Source: JBFXDI01 sp050181295 (lineage in GTDB: Bacteria; Pseudomonadota; Alphaproteobacteria; Rhizobiales; Aestuariivirgaceae). From it: a DNA stretch of 18,498 nt. Shown one piece after another: positions 1-7,057 of the stretch; positions within the stretch are counted from its first letter, which is position 1; each line of letters opens with the position of its first letter. A model generated the notes under the pieces. The model worked only from the letters and a program-made list of their open reading frames with translations, was not told the DNA's origin and made no database searches. Location: the NCBI GenBank assembly GCA_050181295.1, contig JBFXDI010000081.1, positions 1 through 18,498 of the forward strand, read 5' to 3'. Both the position numbers and the translations under genes were made by a program.

Positions 1-780
1 GACGCCTCCTTCGGCCGTATTCAGTGCACGCCCGACCTCATGCCGTCGGATATCACGGGAACGCCTGTCTTCCGGCCGGACCGCGCTGCTTTCGAGTTCG
101 TGCGCGGGCCGATCTTCCATTCGCTCGTGCTGGTGGACGAGATCAACCGGGCGCCGCCCAAGGTCCAGTCGGCGCTGCTCGAGGCCATGGCCGAGCACCA
201 GGTGACCGTCGCCGGAGAGACTTACGCGCTGCCGGACCCGTTCATGGTCGTCGCCACCCAGAACCCGATCGAGCACGAGGGAACCTTTCCCCTTCCGGAG
301 GCGCAGCTCGATCGCTTCCTGCTCCACGTCGCGGTCGGCCTTCCCGATGCCTCCTCCGAGCTGCGCATCCTGGAGCTGGTCGAGCGCGAGGGATATCCGA
401 CGTTCGAACGATGGCCGGACGCTCTGGGGGTCGAGGAGCTTCGCGACGCGCGTGACGCAGCGTCCAGGATCTACATCTCCCCCGCGCTCAAGGACTATAT
501 CGTCCGCCTCGTCATGGCGACGCGCGACGGCAGCACGGAATCCGACATCCGCGCCAAGATCGAGCATCCGATCTCTCCACGGGGCACCCTGGCGCTGGCG
601 GCGACCGCCAGGGCCCGCGCCTATGTCCGCGGCCGCGACTACGCCTCGCCGGAGGATGTGCTGGAGCTCGCGGCCGACGCGCTGGCGCACCGACTGGTGC
701 TGACGTGGCGTGCGGCGGCCGACGGAGAGACGCCGCGGGGACTTGTCCGACAGCTGCTCGACCGGGTCGAGCCGCTCTGA
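1..780 (+). CDS. moxR: MoxR family AAA+ ATPase (5' partial)
   Basis: This is the C-terminal 259 residues of a MoxR-type AAA+ ATPase; the reading frame is open to base 1, so the N-terminus and the Walker A loop lie outside the window. The Walker B motif LVLVDE is at residues 42-47 of the visible part, followed by the family-typical INRAPPKVQSALLEAM. The sensor 1 segment VVATQNPIEHEGTFPLPEAQ is at 83-102, and the C-terminal lid domain follows. MoxR ATPases are thought to act as chaperone-like remodelers of protein complexes together with DUF58 and VWA partners, and exactly those partners follow here on the same strand. The next gene starts 13 bases after the stop, so this is probably the first or an early gene of a seven-gene operon. 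The family call is secure; the client of the complex is unknown. Confidence 0.95.
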   Translation, partial: DASFGRIQCTPDLMPSDITGTPVFRPDRAAFEFVRGPIFHSLVLVDEINRAPPKVQSALLEAMAEHQVTVAGETYALPDPFMVVATQNPIEHEGTFPLPEAQLDRFLLHVAVGLPDASSELRILELVEREGYPTFERWPDALGVEELRDARDAASRIYISPALKDYIVRLVMATRDGSTESDIRAKIEHPISPRGTLALAATARARAYVRGRDYASPEDVLELAADALAHRLVLTWRAAADGETPRGLVRQLLDRVEPL

Positions 781-793
781 GGCGGAAAGCAGA

Positions 794-1705
794 ATGGACC
801 CGCTCGATGGGGCCGGAATCGCCCCGGATGCCGAGGCGCTCATCAGGCTCAGGCACGTCGTCCGCAACATCCCCGAGCGACGCCTCGCGCCGACTGGCAC
901 GCCGGGAGGCTTCGTCAGCCCTCGCCGCGGGCGCGGAGTGGAGGCCGTCGACATCCGCGTCTACGCCGAGGGGGACGACATCCGCCACATCGACCGGAAC
1001 GTGACGGCGCGGACCGGCATCACCCATGTGCGCACGTTCCACGACGAGCGCGAGCGGGCCGCGACCCTCGTCGGAGACTTCCGCCCCTCCATGCTGTGGG
1101 GCACGCGCCGCGCCTTCCGCTCCGTCGCCGCCGCCGAGGCGCTGGCGATCGTCGGCTGGCGCGTCGTTGAGGCCGGAGGGCGTGTCGGGCTCGTCGCTTT
1201 CAGCGTCGGCCAGCCGACGCTCGTGCCGGCACGGCCACGGGCGGGCGGCATGGCGGCCGTTATTGGCGGCGTGGTGTCCGCGCACCGCTCGGCCCTCGAA
1301 TCGGCGTCCGTCGATCGAGCCGACGCAACCCCAATCGAGGACGCCGTCGAGCTCGCGCGCCGCGTGACCCCCACCGGTGGGTCGGTCTTCCTTGCGACCG
1401 GCCTTGACGATGCAGGATCCGACTTCGACCTCATCGTCACCGCACTGCGCCGCCGCTGCTACCTGACGGTGCTTCTGGTGGTCGACGCCTTCGAGCACGA
1501 TCCGCGACCTGGAAACTACCCGTTCGTCGCCCGCTCCGGACGGATCGCTCGGGCAAACCTCGATCGCATCCAGCTCGGCCGCGTGCCTGACGAGCGGCGC
1601 GCACGCCTGGAGAAGCTCGGGGTTCCGTTCGTCGTGATAGAAACGGATTTGGGACCTGAGGGCATGGCGGAGAAGCTGGAGATTTCCGATGGCCGGCTCC
1701 GCTGA
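794..1705 (+). CDS. DUF58 domain protein of MoxR/Bat operon
   Basis: A protein of 303 residues in the DUF58 family, the usual partner of MoxR ATPases (MxaS-like in methylotroph loci). The family hallmark is seen at about residues 47-85, with the stretch VDIRVYAEGDDIRHIDRNV. The remaining part resembles a degenerate VWA-like fold in which no clear MIDAS motif can be seen. I chose the ATG at 794 over an upstream in-frame start at 710. It has a purine-rich GGCGGAAAG ahead of it and follows the moxR stop by 13 bases, and the extra N-terminal residues from 710 would lie inside moxR and look low-complexity. No signal peptide or clear membrane helix is visible, so the protein is probably cytoplasmic or peripheral. 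Its 3' end overlaps the next gene by 17 bases, implying coupled translation. Confidence 0.9.
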   Translation: MDPLDGAGIAPDAEALIRLRHVVRNIPERRLAPTGTPGGFVSPRRGRGVEAVDIRVYAEGDDIRHIDRNVTARTGITHVRTFHDERERAATLVGDFRPSMLWGTRRAFRSVAAAEALAIVGWRVVEAGGRVGLVAFSVGQPTLVPARPRAGGMAAVIGGVVSAHRSALESASVDRADATPIEDAVELARRVTPTGGSVFLATGLDDAGSDFDLIVTALRRRCYLTVLLVVDAFEHDPRPGNYPFVARSGRIARANLDRIQLGRVPDERRARLEKLGVPFVVIETDLGPEGMAEKLEISDGRLR

Positions 1706-2078
1706 GACGCTCGCGGGGCTCCGCGACCTCCACGCGCCCCCGCTGGCGCCGACCGACCTGCTGGCAGACGGGTTTCTCGCCGTCGCGCTGGGTGTGGCGC
1801 TGGCCCTGCTCATCGGCGTCCTCGTCCGTCCTCTCACGCGCCGGATCTTCTCGCCGCGCGAAATCGCGCTCTCCCAGCTCGCCCGCAGCCGCGGGCTCGC
1901 TCCCGCCGAGCGCCTGATCGTGCAGGCCCGTCTGCTTGCCCGTTTCGCCCCCGAGATCGACCCGCCGGCCGAGCTCATCGCGAGGCTCCGGCACGAGCTC
2001 TACCGGCCGGCAGGCGGAGCCCACGCGGAGCGGCTTGAACAGGAGCTGTCCCTGCTTCTCCGCCGGTTGAGGCCTTGA
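1689..2078 (+). CDS. DUF4381-like small membrane protein of Bat operon
   Basis: A 129-residue protein with the layout of DUF4381 proteins of MoxR/Bat operons. A short N-terminal LRDLHAPPLAP motif is followed by one hydrophobic helix at about residues 28-46. A charged cytoplasmic domain follows, rich in Arg and Glu and predicted helical. It probably anchors the MoxR/DUF58 machinery to the inner membrane, but its biochemical role is not established. It begins inside the DUF58 gene (17-base overlap) and ends 2 bases before the next ATG. By position it is the counterpart of MxaA, though it is much shorter than the MxaA proteins I know of. The family call rests on the N-terminal motif and context, not on a catalytic site. 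Confidence 0.7.
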   Translation: MAGSAETLAGLRDLHAPPLAPTDLLADGFLAVALGVALALLIGVLVRPLTRRIFSPREIALSQLARSRGLAPAERLIVQARLLARFAPEIDPPAELIARLRHELYRPAGGAHAERLEQELSLLLRRLRP

Positions 2079-2080
2079 CG

Positions 2081-3037
2081 ATGTGGAGCCTCGCCTTTCC
2101 GCTCGCGCTCCTTCTCTTGCCGCTGCCGCTCCTCGCCATGCATCTGCTGCCGCCCGTGCGCGAGCCGGTCGCCGCCCTCGTCGTGCCGAGCCCGCTTGCA
2201 AGCCGCCTCGAAGCGATCCCGCCGTCGAGGCTCACAACGGTCGGCCGTTGGCTCCTGCCCATCCTTTTGTGGATCGGCCTCGTAGGGGCGCTCGCAGGCC
2301 CGAGACTCATCGTGGCGAATGCGGCCCTTCCCGCCTCCGGAAGGGATCTCGTGCTGGTGCTCGACTTCTCCGGCAGCATGGAGAGGAAGGATTTTCAGAT
2401 CGACGGCAAGCCCGCGCGCCGCGTCGACGCGGTGAAGCAGGTCGCGGCGGATTTTGTGCGCCGTCGCGCCGGCGACCGGATCGGGCTCGTGATCTTCGGC
2501 GACAAGGCCTATTTCGCCGCCGCGCCGACCTTCGACGTCGAGGCTGTCGCCCGCGTGGTCGAAGAGTCGACTATCGGCATTTCCGGCCGCTCGACCGCCA
2601 TCAGCGACGGCCTTGGCCTGGCCCTGAAACGTCTGCGGGCATCGGTGTCGCCGTCCCGGGTCGTCATTCTGCTGAGCGACGGGGTGGATAACGCCGGCAC
2701 CGTCGTTCCGACCGACGCCGCGTCACTTGCAAGAAAGCTCGGCGTCAAGGTCCATACGATCGCCCTCGGACAGAACGATGCCGCCGATGCAACGGACGAC
2801 CGGGATGCCGTGGATGTCGCGGGGTTGCGGGCGATCGCGAACGAGAGCGGTGGAACGGCGTTCCGCGTGCGCTCCATGGCCGATCTGGAGGCGGTGGGCG
2901 AGGCAATCGACGCTCTGGAGCCGGGCGTGTCGGCGACTGCCGCGCGGGAGATCCATCAGGACCTTTGGATCTGGCCCGCGGGCCTCGCCTTTCTCGCCGC
3001 CTTGACGATGGTCTGCGTTCCGAGGCTCCGGCCGTGA
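2081..3037 (+). CDS. batA: BatA-like VWA domain membrane protein
   Basis: A VWA protein of 318 residues with the BatA layout. Two hydrophobic segments lie at the N-terminus (about 5-25 and 55-75), a VWA domain spans about 88-265, and a C-terminal membrane helix runs from about 293. The metal-binding MIDAS is complete: DFSGS at 95-99, a Thr in GRSTAIS near 172, and LLSDG near 198-201. This predicts divalent-cation-dependent protein binding. I chose the ATG at 2081 over the TTG at 2075 because GAGG lies 8 bases ahead of it. The domain should face the periplasm or lie at the membrane. The last codons overlap the next gene in a GTGA junction. It corresponds to MxaC in methanol dehydrogenase loci, but no dehydrogenase gene is in this window. 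Confidence 0.88.
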   Translation: MWSLAFPLALLLLPLPLLAMHLLPPVREPVAALVVPSPLASRLEAIPPSRLTTVGRWLLPILLWIGLVGALAGPRLIVANAALPASGRDLVLVLDFSGSMERKDFQIDGKPARRVDAVKQVAADFVRRRAGDRIGLVIFGDKAYFAAAPTFDVEAVARVVEESTIGISGRSTAISDGLGLALKRLRASVSPSRVVILLSDGVDNAGTVVPTDAASLARKLGVKVHTIALGQNDAADATDDRDAVDVAGLRAIANESGGTAFRVRSMADLEAVGEAIDALEPGVSATAAREIHQDLWIWPAGLAFLAALTMVCVPRLRP

Positions 3038-3948
3038 TCCCGCTCGACCAGCTTGCGATCCTCAGGCCCTGGTGGCTTCTCGCGTTGCCCGTCCTGGCGC
3101 TCGTCGCCTATGCCGCGCATCGTCGGACGCAAGGCCTCCCGGGCTGGGAGAGCGCGGTCGAGCCCCGGCTGCTCGCGGCCCTCGGGAAGCTCGGCCGCAT
3201 CGTGCCCGGCAGCGGCAGGCGCGACTGGCCGGCGCCCGTCGCGGCTTCGCTCCTCGCCATCGCGCTGGCGGGTCCGGCGCTCCGATCCACCGACGCCGTC
3301 ACCTACCGGAACCTCGATGGGCTCGTTGTCGTCATGGACCTGTCGCGTTCGGTGGCGCTCAGCAATCATTTCGACGCGGCGCGCATCGCGGCGCGCTCGG
3401 TGGTCGACAGCGCCGGATCTCGCCCGACGGCGCTCGTGGTCTACGCCGGGGACGCCTACGTCGCGAGCGCGTTCTCGACCGACCCGGCCGTTCTCGGCAC
3501 GACCATCGCCGTGCTCGACGGCGAAACCGTGCCCGACCCCGGCACCCGCCCGGCGCTTGGCCTGGCGCTCGCGCGCCGCATGCTCTCGGAAGCGTCCATC
3601 GTCTCGGGCGACGTGGTGCTGATCTCGGACGGCGGCGCGCTGGACGACACGGCCTTGCAGGAAGCAAGGGCAATCCGATCGGCGGGAAGCTTCTTGTCGA
3701 CCCTCGTCTTGCCCGAGGGCGCCGGACCGGAGAAAGAGCGTGGCGATCTTCAACGTCTGGCGGACGCCGGAGGCGGAGCTTCTGCCTCCGTTGTCGAGCC
3801 CGACAACGTCCTGCAATCGGCCGCCGCGCGCCCGGCCGCGCGGCTCGAACGGCAGGGATTGGCGGGGTTGTTCTGGAACGACCTAGGGAGCTTCATCCTG
3901 ATCCTGGCGCTCATTCCGGCGCTCGCCCTCTTCCGGCAGCGGGGTTGA
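3034..3948 (+). CDS. batB: BatB-like VWA domain membrane protein
   Basis: The second VWA protein of the operon, 304 residues. It has an N-terminal helix at about 12-28, another hydrophobic stretch at about 67-83, the VWA domain at about 95-270, and a C-terminal helix near 283-300 ending in RQRG. MIDAS residues are visible: DLSRS at 102-106, Thr171 in PGTRPALG and LISDGG at 196-201. The start is a GTG at 3034 that overlaps the stop of the preceding gene (GTGA), with GAGG 8 bases upstream. A longer in-frame ATG at 2965 would lie within the previous gene and add a non-hydrophobic leader, so I rejected it. Having two VWA proteins in tandem is the BatA/BatB pattern; in mxa loci the equivalent would be MxaL. 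Function beyond complex assembly is inferred. Confidence 0.87.
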   Translation: MIPLDQLAILRPWWLLALPVLALVAYAAHRRTQGLPGWESAVEPRLLAALGKLGRIVPGSGRRDWPAPVAASLLAIALAGPALRSTDAVTYRNLDGLVVVMDLSRSVALSNHFDAARIAARSVVDSAGSRPTALVVYAGDAYVASAFSTDPAVLGTTIAVLDGETVPDPGTRPALGLALARRMLSEASIVSGDVVLISDGGALDDTALQEARAIRSAGSFLSTLVLPEGAGPEKERGDLQRLADAGGGASASVVEPDNVLQSAAARPAARLERQGLAGLFWNDLGSFILILALIPALALFRQRG

Positions 3949-3952
3949 CACG

Positions 3953-4546
3953 ATGTCCCGCGCCACGCTCGCCCTGCTTGCCGCCTGTCTCGCCTTGGCA
4001 TTCCTCTTCGGCGGCACCGGGCCCTTCGGCCGGCTGCTGCTCGCGGCCGGCGCGCCGGAGATGGCGCTCCCGCTGCTTGGTGATCCTCACTGGAAAGGCG
4101 TCGCGCTCTATCGGCTTGGCCGCAACGAGGAAGCGGTGCAATCGCTGCGGGTGGCGGGCGAGCCCGCCTTCTACAACCGCGGCAACGCACTCGTCCGGTC
4201 GGGTAGGTACGAGGAGGCCCTCACCCTCTACGACGCTCATCTTTTCCGTCACCCGCAGGACGCCGATGCGGCCCATAACCGCGCGCTCGTCGCCACCCTC
4301 GTCAATCCAACCGTCGGCGAGGCGCGCGCCGGCGGGCGCATCGAGGCTGACGGCATCCCGGTGACCAACAATCCCCGCGATACGGGACGAAAGCTTTTCG
4401 CCAAGCAGCAGATCGCCGCGAGCCCCCAGTGGCTGACGACGCTCGCAGACGAGCCGGGCCGATACCTGAAGCTACGGCTCAAGGCCGAGCACGACAGGCG
4501 GCGGGGTCTCGGAGTCGCCCTTCCGCCGGCGGAGTCGCCATGGTGA
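3953..4546 (+). CDS. TPR protein of Bat operon (BatC/MxaK-like)
   Basis: A protein of 197 residues with an N-terminal hydrophobic signal or anchor segment (about 5-20). TPR-like helices follow, most clearly AFYNRGNALVRSGRYEEALT at about 82-101, preceded by WKGVALYRLGRNEEAVQSL. TPR repeats serve as protein-binding platforms, and in Bat operons the TPR member is thought to work with the VWA proteins at the periplasmic side. The C-terminal third is basic and not recognisable. The ATG lies 4 bases after the batB-like stop, and the 3' end overlaps the next gene by 7 bases. The position matches BatC; the size and place also fit MxaK. The domain assignment is firmer than either name. Confidence 0.82.
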   Translation: MSRATLALLAACLALAFLFGGTGPFGRLLLAAGAPEMALPLLGDPHWKGVALYRLGRNEEAVQSLRVAGEPAFYNRGNALVRSGRYEEALTLYDAHLFRHPQDADAAHNRALVATLVNPTVGEARAGGRIEADGIPVTNNPRDTGRKLFAKQQIAASPQWLTTLADEPGRYLKLRLKAEHDRRRGLGVALPPAESPW

Positions 4547-5751
4547 AGCTCATCATTCTGACCCTGCTCATGGGCCTGTCGTTGGCTTTTTCGAAGGCTG
4601 CACCTGCTCAGGGCTTGCAGCCGACGCTCGAGACCGTGGTCGAGCTTCCCCCCGAGACGCCCTACGAGCAGGAAATGCTGCTTCTGCGCATCAGGGGCGT
4701 GAACCACGCGCCCATCACGGTCCAGTCGCTCGGGCAGCCGGACCTTCGCAACTTCGCCTGGATGCAGCTCGGCCGCGACAAGTGGTTCGAGACCATGCTC
4801 AATGGCCGCAAGGTGTTGCGCTTCGAGCGCGCCATTGCGGTCTTTCCCCAGCGGGCCGGGCGGCTGCAGATCGGCTCCTTCGTGCATCGACAGACGGTCC
4901 TCGATGCGAAGGGCGCCCGCCAGCAGATCGAGGTCGTTTCGGCCCCTGTGAAGGTCGAGGTTCGGCCGAAACCGGAGAACGCCGGCTGGTGGCTCCCCGC
5001 CCGATCCCTCAAGGTCACCGACACCTGGGACAAGCCCCCGGACAGGCTGGGCCTCGGCGAGGTTGCGCGGCGGACCGTGACGCTCGAAGCCGAGGGCATA
5101 GGTCCTGAGCTGTTCCCGCCCATTCCATCGCTCAGATCGCCCGGAGTCGTGGCCTTCTTCGACCCGGAAGAGCGCTCGACGATCCTCACGCCGGACGGCC
5201 CCGTCTCGAAGGTGACGTGGCGATGGAGCGTCAAGGGCGCGACGTCCAGTCCGGCTACCATCAAGGAAGTCCATATCCCGTGGTTCGACACCACGACCCG
5301 CGCCGTGCGGGAGGCGGTTCTCGCGCCCCAGGAGGTCAGGCTCGCAAGCACCGCGACCGATGCGCGTGAGCCCCTGGGCTTCTGGACGGTGAGCCTTCCG
5401 GCGATCGGCGTCGCGGGCTTCGCCATGGGCCTCGCGCTGGCGATGCGACGCAGACGCTTCCGTTCCTGGCGCGAGCTCGCTTCCGCGCTCGGCCGCCTCA
5501 TCCCGGACCGGCTCGCAGTTGCCCTCCGCCGGGCGGCCCGGTCGGGCGACGTGCGCTCGGCCTGGCTTGCGGCGCACCGGCTGGTCCGTCGGGTGGACCT
5601 TGGCCCGCGCTCCGAGGCGTTCGATGGTTTGCGCATTCTCGACGAGGCCGTGTTCGGGCGGCCTGCCTCTCGGCCCTCGCCGAGCCTTTCCCGCGCCCTC
5701 GAGATCCTGAGCCGACAGCCGCTTCTGTCAAAGGCGCGCGCGCCGGAGTGA
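4540..5751 (+). CDS. batD: BatD-like membrane protein
   Basis: A protein of 403 residues with a signal peptide at about 1-24 (hydrophobic core followed by APAQG). A periplasmic beta-rich region follows, then a transmembrane helix at about 283-300 ended by the basic cluster RRRRF. A cytoplasmic helical tail completes the layout of BatD oxygen-tolerance proteins. The periplasmic part contains paired segments of similar style, consistent with repeated Ig-like modules, but I cannot define their borders. The ATG at 4540 overlaps the TPR gene stop by 7 bases and places the signal peptide at the N-terminus; the upstream in-frame ATG at 4429 would hide it and was rejected. It is the last gene of the operon. 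A 6-base-pair hairpin without a T-tract follows the stop. Confidence 0.78.
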   Translation: MVKLIILTLLMGLSLAFSKAAPAQGLQPTLETVVELPPETPYEQEMLLLRIRGVNHAPITVQSLGQPDLRNFAWMQLGRDKWFETMLNGRKVLRFERAIAVFPQRAGRLQIGSFVHRQTVLDAKGARQQIEVVSAPVKVEVRPKPENAGWWLPARSLKVTDTWDKPPDRLGLGEVARRTVTLEAEGIGPELFPPIPSLRSPGVVAFFDPEERSTILTPDGPVSKVTWRWSVKGATSSPATIKEVHIPWFDTTTRAVREAVLAPQEVRLASTATDAREPLGFWTVSLPAIGVAGFAMGLALAMRRRRFRSWRELASALGRLIPDRLAVALRRAARSGDVRSAWLAAHRLVRRVDLGPRSEAFDGLRILDEAVFGRPASRPSPSLSRALEILSRQPLLSKARAPE

Positions 5752-5754
5752 GCC

Positions 5755-5772
5755 CGGGAGACTGCGCTCCCG
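5755..5772 (+). terminator. weak hairpin after the Bat operon
   Basis: CGGGAG and CTCCCG form a 6-base-pair stem around the loop ACTGCG, starting 4 bases after the batD-like stop. No T-tract follows, so this is at best a weak or factor-assisted terminator. Confidence 0.3.
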
Positions 5773-5783
5773 CACGGACCCGA

Positions 5784-5811
5784 TTGTCGCGCCACATAAA
5801 TGTGATATTGG
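5784..5811 (+). promoter_or_regulatory. putative promoter and palindromic operator ahead of glxA-like gene
   Basis: A perfect 12-base palindrome, CACATAAATGTG (5793-5804), lies in the 121-base gap before the GlxA-type regulator. It sits between a possible -35 (TTGTCG, 5784-5789) and a possible -10 (TATTGG, 5806-5811). This AT-rich spot stands out from the GC-rich surroundings. AraC-type regulators usually bind direct repeats, so the palindrome may serve another repressor. The promoter boxes are weak matches and are inferred. Confidence 0.35.
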
Positions 5812-5872
5812 GCTAGGATCGCAGGTCCGCCCCGGCTTGTCGGGTGCGGATGTCAGGCCGTGGGCGTAGTGC

Positions 5873-6877
5873 ATGTTCGGTGAGAAGCCGCGCGAGCTGC
5901 CTCAGAAAGTCGCGTTCGTCATGGTAACCGACTTCACCATGATGCCGGTGACGTCGGCGATCGAGCCCTTGAGGCTCGCCAACCGGCAGGCCGGAAGAAC
6001 GCTCTACAGCTGGACCATGCACTCGATCGGCGGCGAGCCGGTGGCGGCCTCGAACGGCATCCTCACCATGGTGCAGGGCGACCTCGACGCGATCGAGGAC
6101 CACGCCATCGTCATCCTGTGCGGCGGGCTCGACGTGCAGCGCCATGCCGACAAGCGTCTCATGAACTGGCTCCGGAAGGCGGCGCGGCGCGGCATGGACT
6201 TGGGCGCCGTCTGCACCGGCTCCCATCTCCTCGCCGAGGCCGGCATCCTCGACGGCTATGCCTGCACCATCCACTGGGAGAACCTGCCGGGCTTCCAGGA
6301 GGCCTTCCCCGAGATCGACGTCACGGGGAGCTTGTTCGAGATCGACCGCGACCGCTTCTCCTCCGCCGGCGGCACCTCGGCGCTCGACATGATGCTCGCC
6401 CTGATCGCCAGCCAGCACGGTCAGGAGCTCGCGGCCGCCGTGGCCGAGCTCGTGCTCCATTCGCCCATCCGCCATCACAGCGAGCACCAGCGCATGTCGC
6501 TGCCCGCCCGCATCGGGGCCAGGCACCCGAAGCTCGTGGGCATCATCGACAAGATGGAGAAGAACCTCGAGGAGCCCCTCTCGCCGAGCCTGCTCGCACG
6601 TCAGGCGGGGCTCTCCACCCGCCAGCTCGAGCGCCTCTTCCGCCGCTACCTGGACCGCTCGCCGAAGCGCTACTACCTCGAACTCCGCTTGAAGAAAGCG
6701 CGCTCGCTCCTGCTTCAGACCGACATGTCGGTGATCAACGTGGCGCTCGCCTGCGGCTTCTCCTCGCCATCCCACTTCTCCAAGTGCTACCGCGCCTTCT
6801 ACGGCCGCACGCCCTATCGCGAGCGCGGCGTGCCCGCCGTCGGCGAGGGCATGAAGAAGGCGCCTGCGACGGCGTGA
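5873..6877 (+). CDS. GlxA family transcriptional regulator (DJ-1/PfpI + AraC HTH)
   Basis: A protein of 334 residues with the two-domain layout of GlxA regulators. An N-terminal DJ-1/PfpI-like amidotransferase fold spans about 10-200, with a nucleophile-elbow segment GAVCTGSHLLAEAGILDG containing Cys114. A C-terminal AraC-type domain follows, with two helix-turn-helix units: LARQAGLSTRQLERLFRRY at 241-259 and one at about 289-314 containing ACGFSSPSHFSKCYRAFYG. Relatives include regulators of choline, glycine betaine, carnitine and arginine catabolism (GbdR, CdhR, ArgR), where the first domain senses the ligand. No catabolic target gene lies beside it, so the ligand cannot be inferred. It stands alone, with a palindrome in its upstream region, and converges on the feuQ-like gene across a hairpin-rich gap. 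Confidence 0.92.
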   Translation: MFGEKPRELPQKVAFVMVTDFTMMPVTSAIEPLRLANRQAGRTLYSWTMHSIGGEPVAASNGILTMVQGDLDAIEDHAIVILCGGLDVQRHADKRLMNWLRKAARRGMDLGAVCTGSHLLAEAGILDGYACTIHWENLPGFQEAFPEIDVTGSLFEIDRDRFSSAGGTSALDMMLALIASQHGQELAAAVAELVLHSPIRHHSEHQRMSLPARIGARHPKLVGIIDKMEKNLEEPLSPSLLARQAGLSTRQLERLFRRYLDRSPKRYYLELRLKKARSLLLQTDMSVINVALACGFSSPSHFSKCYRAFYGRTPYRERGVPAVGEGMKKAPATA

Positions 6878-6911
6878 AGGGCTTTTCCGGACACGCACGG
6901 CCGGCCCGTTG

Positions 6912-6949
6912 CACCCCACCCCTTGAGGGGGAGGGGAAGGGGTGGGGTG
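6912..6949. repeat. C-rich/G-rich palindrome with G-quadruplex motif
   Basis: CACCCCACCCCTT (6912-6924) pairs perfectly with 6937-6949 to form a 13-base-pair stem with a 12-base G-rich loop. The + strand also holds four G-runs separated by one or two bases (6927-6947), a strong G-quadruplex motif. A related sequence lies at 18431-18465. The element begins 34 bases after the glxA-like stop. Confidence 0.8.
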
Positions 6950-6973
6950 GCGGGCAGACAAGGAAACTCCACC

Positions 6974-6997
6974 CGGTTCGCGCGATTGCGCGAACCG
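6974..6997. terminator. perfect 10-bp hairpin in convergent gap
   Basis: CGGTTCGCGC (6974-6983) pairs with GCGCGAACCG (6988-6997) around a GATT loop. It sits between two convergent genes, so it could end transcription from both sides. No T-tract follows on either strand, so the terminator role is inferred from position and stem strength. Confidence 0.45.
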
Positions 6998-7017
6998 ACC
7001 TCCCCCGAGGGGGAGGT
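6998..7017. repeat. C-rich/G-rich hairpin repeat
   Basis: ACCTCCCCC (6998-7006) and GGGGGAGGT (7009-7017) form a 9-base-pair palindrome directly abutting the previous hairpin. Palindromes of this CCTCCCCC/GGGGGAGG type are a familiar dispersed intergenic repeat in Hyphomicrobiales. Together with the two hairpins to its left it forms a compact three-stem block. Confidence 0.7.
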
Positions 7018-7057
7018 GTGCGGATTGTTGAGGGATCTTCCGTGGTGTCCGGAAGGC

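Noticed and set aside
1..5751. Methanol dehydrogenase accessory cluster mxaRSACKLD
   Set aside because: The gene order (two adjacent VWA genes before the TPR gene), the short third gene and the BatD-like last gene fit a Bat-type operon better, and no dehydrogenase or cytochrome gene is visible. It remains an alternative name, not a finding.
6912..7017. CRISPR array or small RNA gene
   Set aside because: The hairpins differ from one another, there are no regularly spaced identical repeats, and I see no promoter for an independent RNA.
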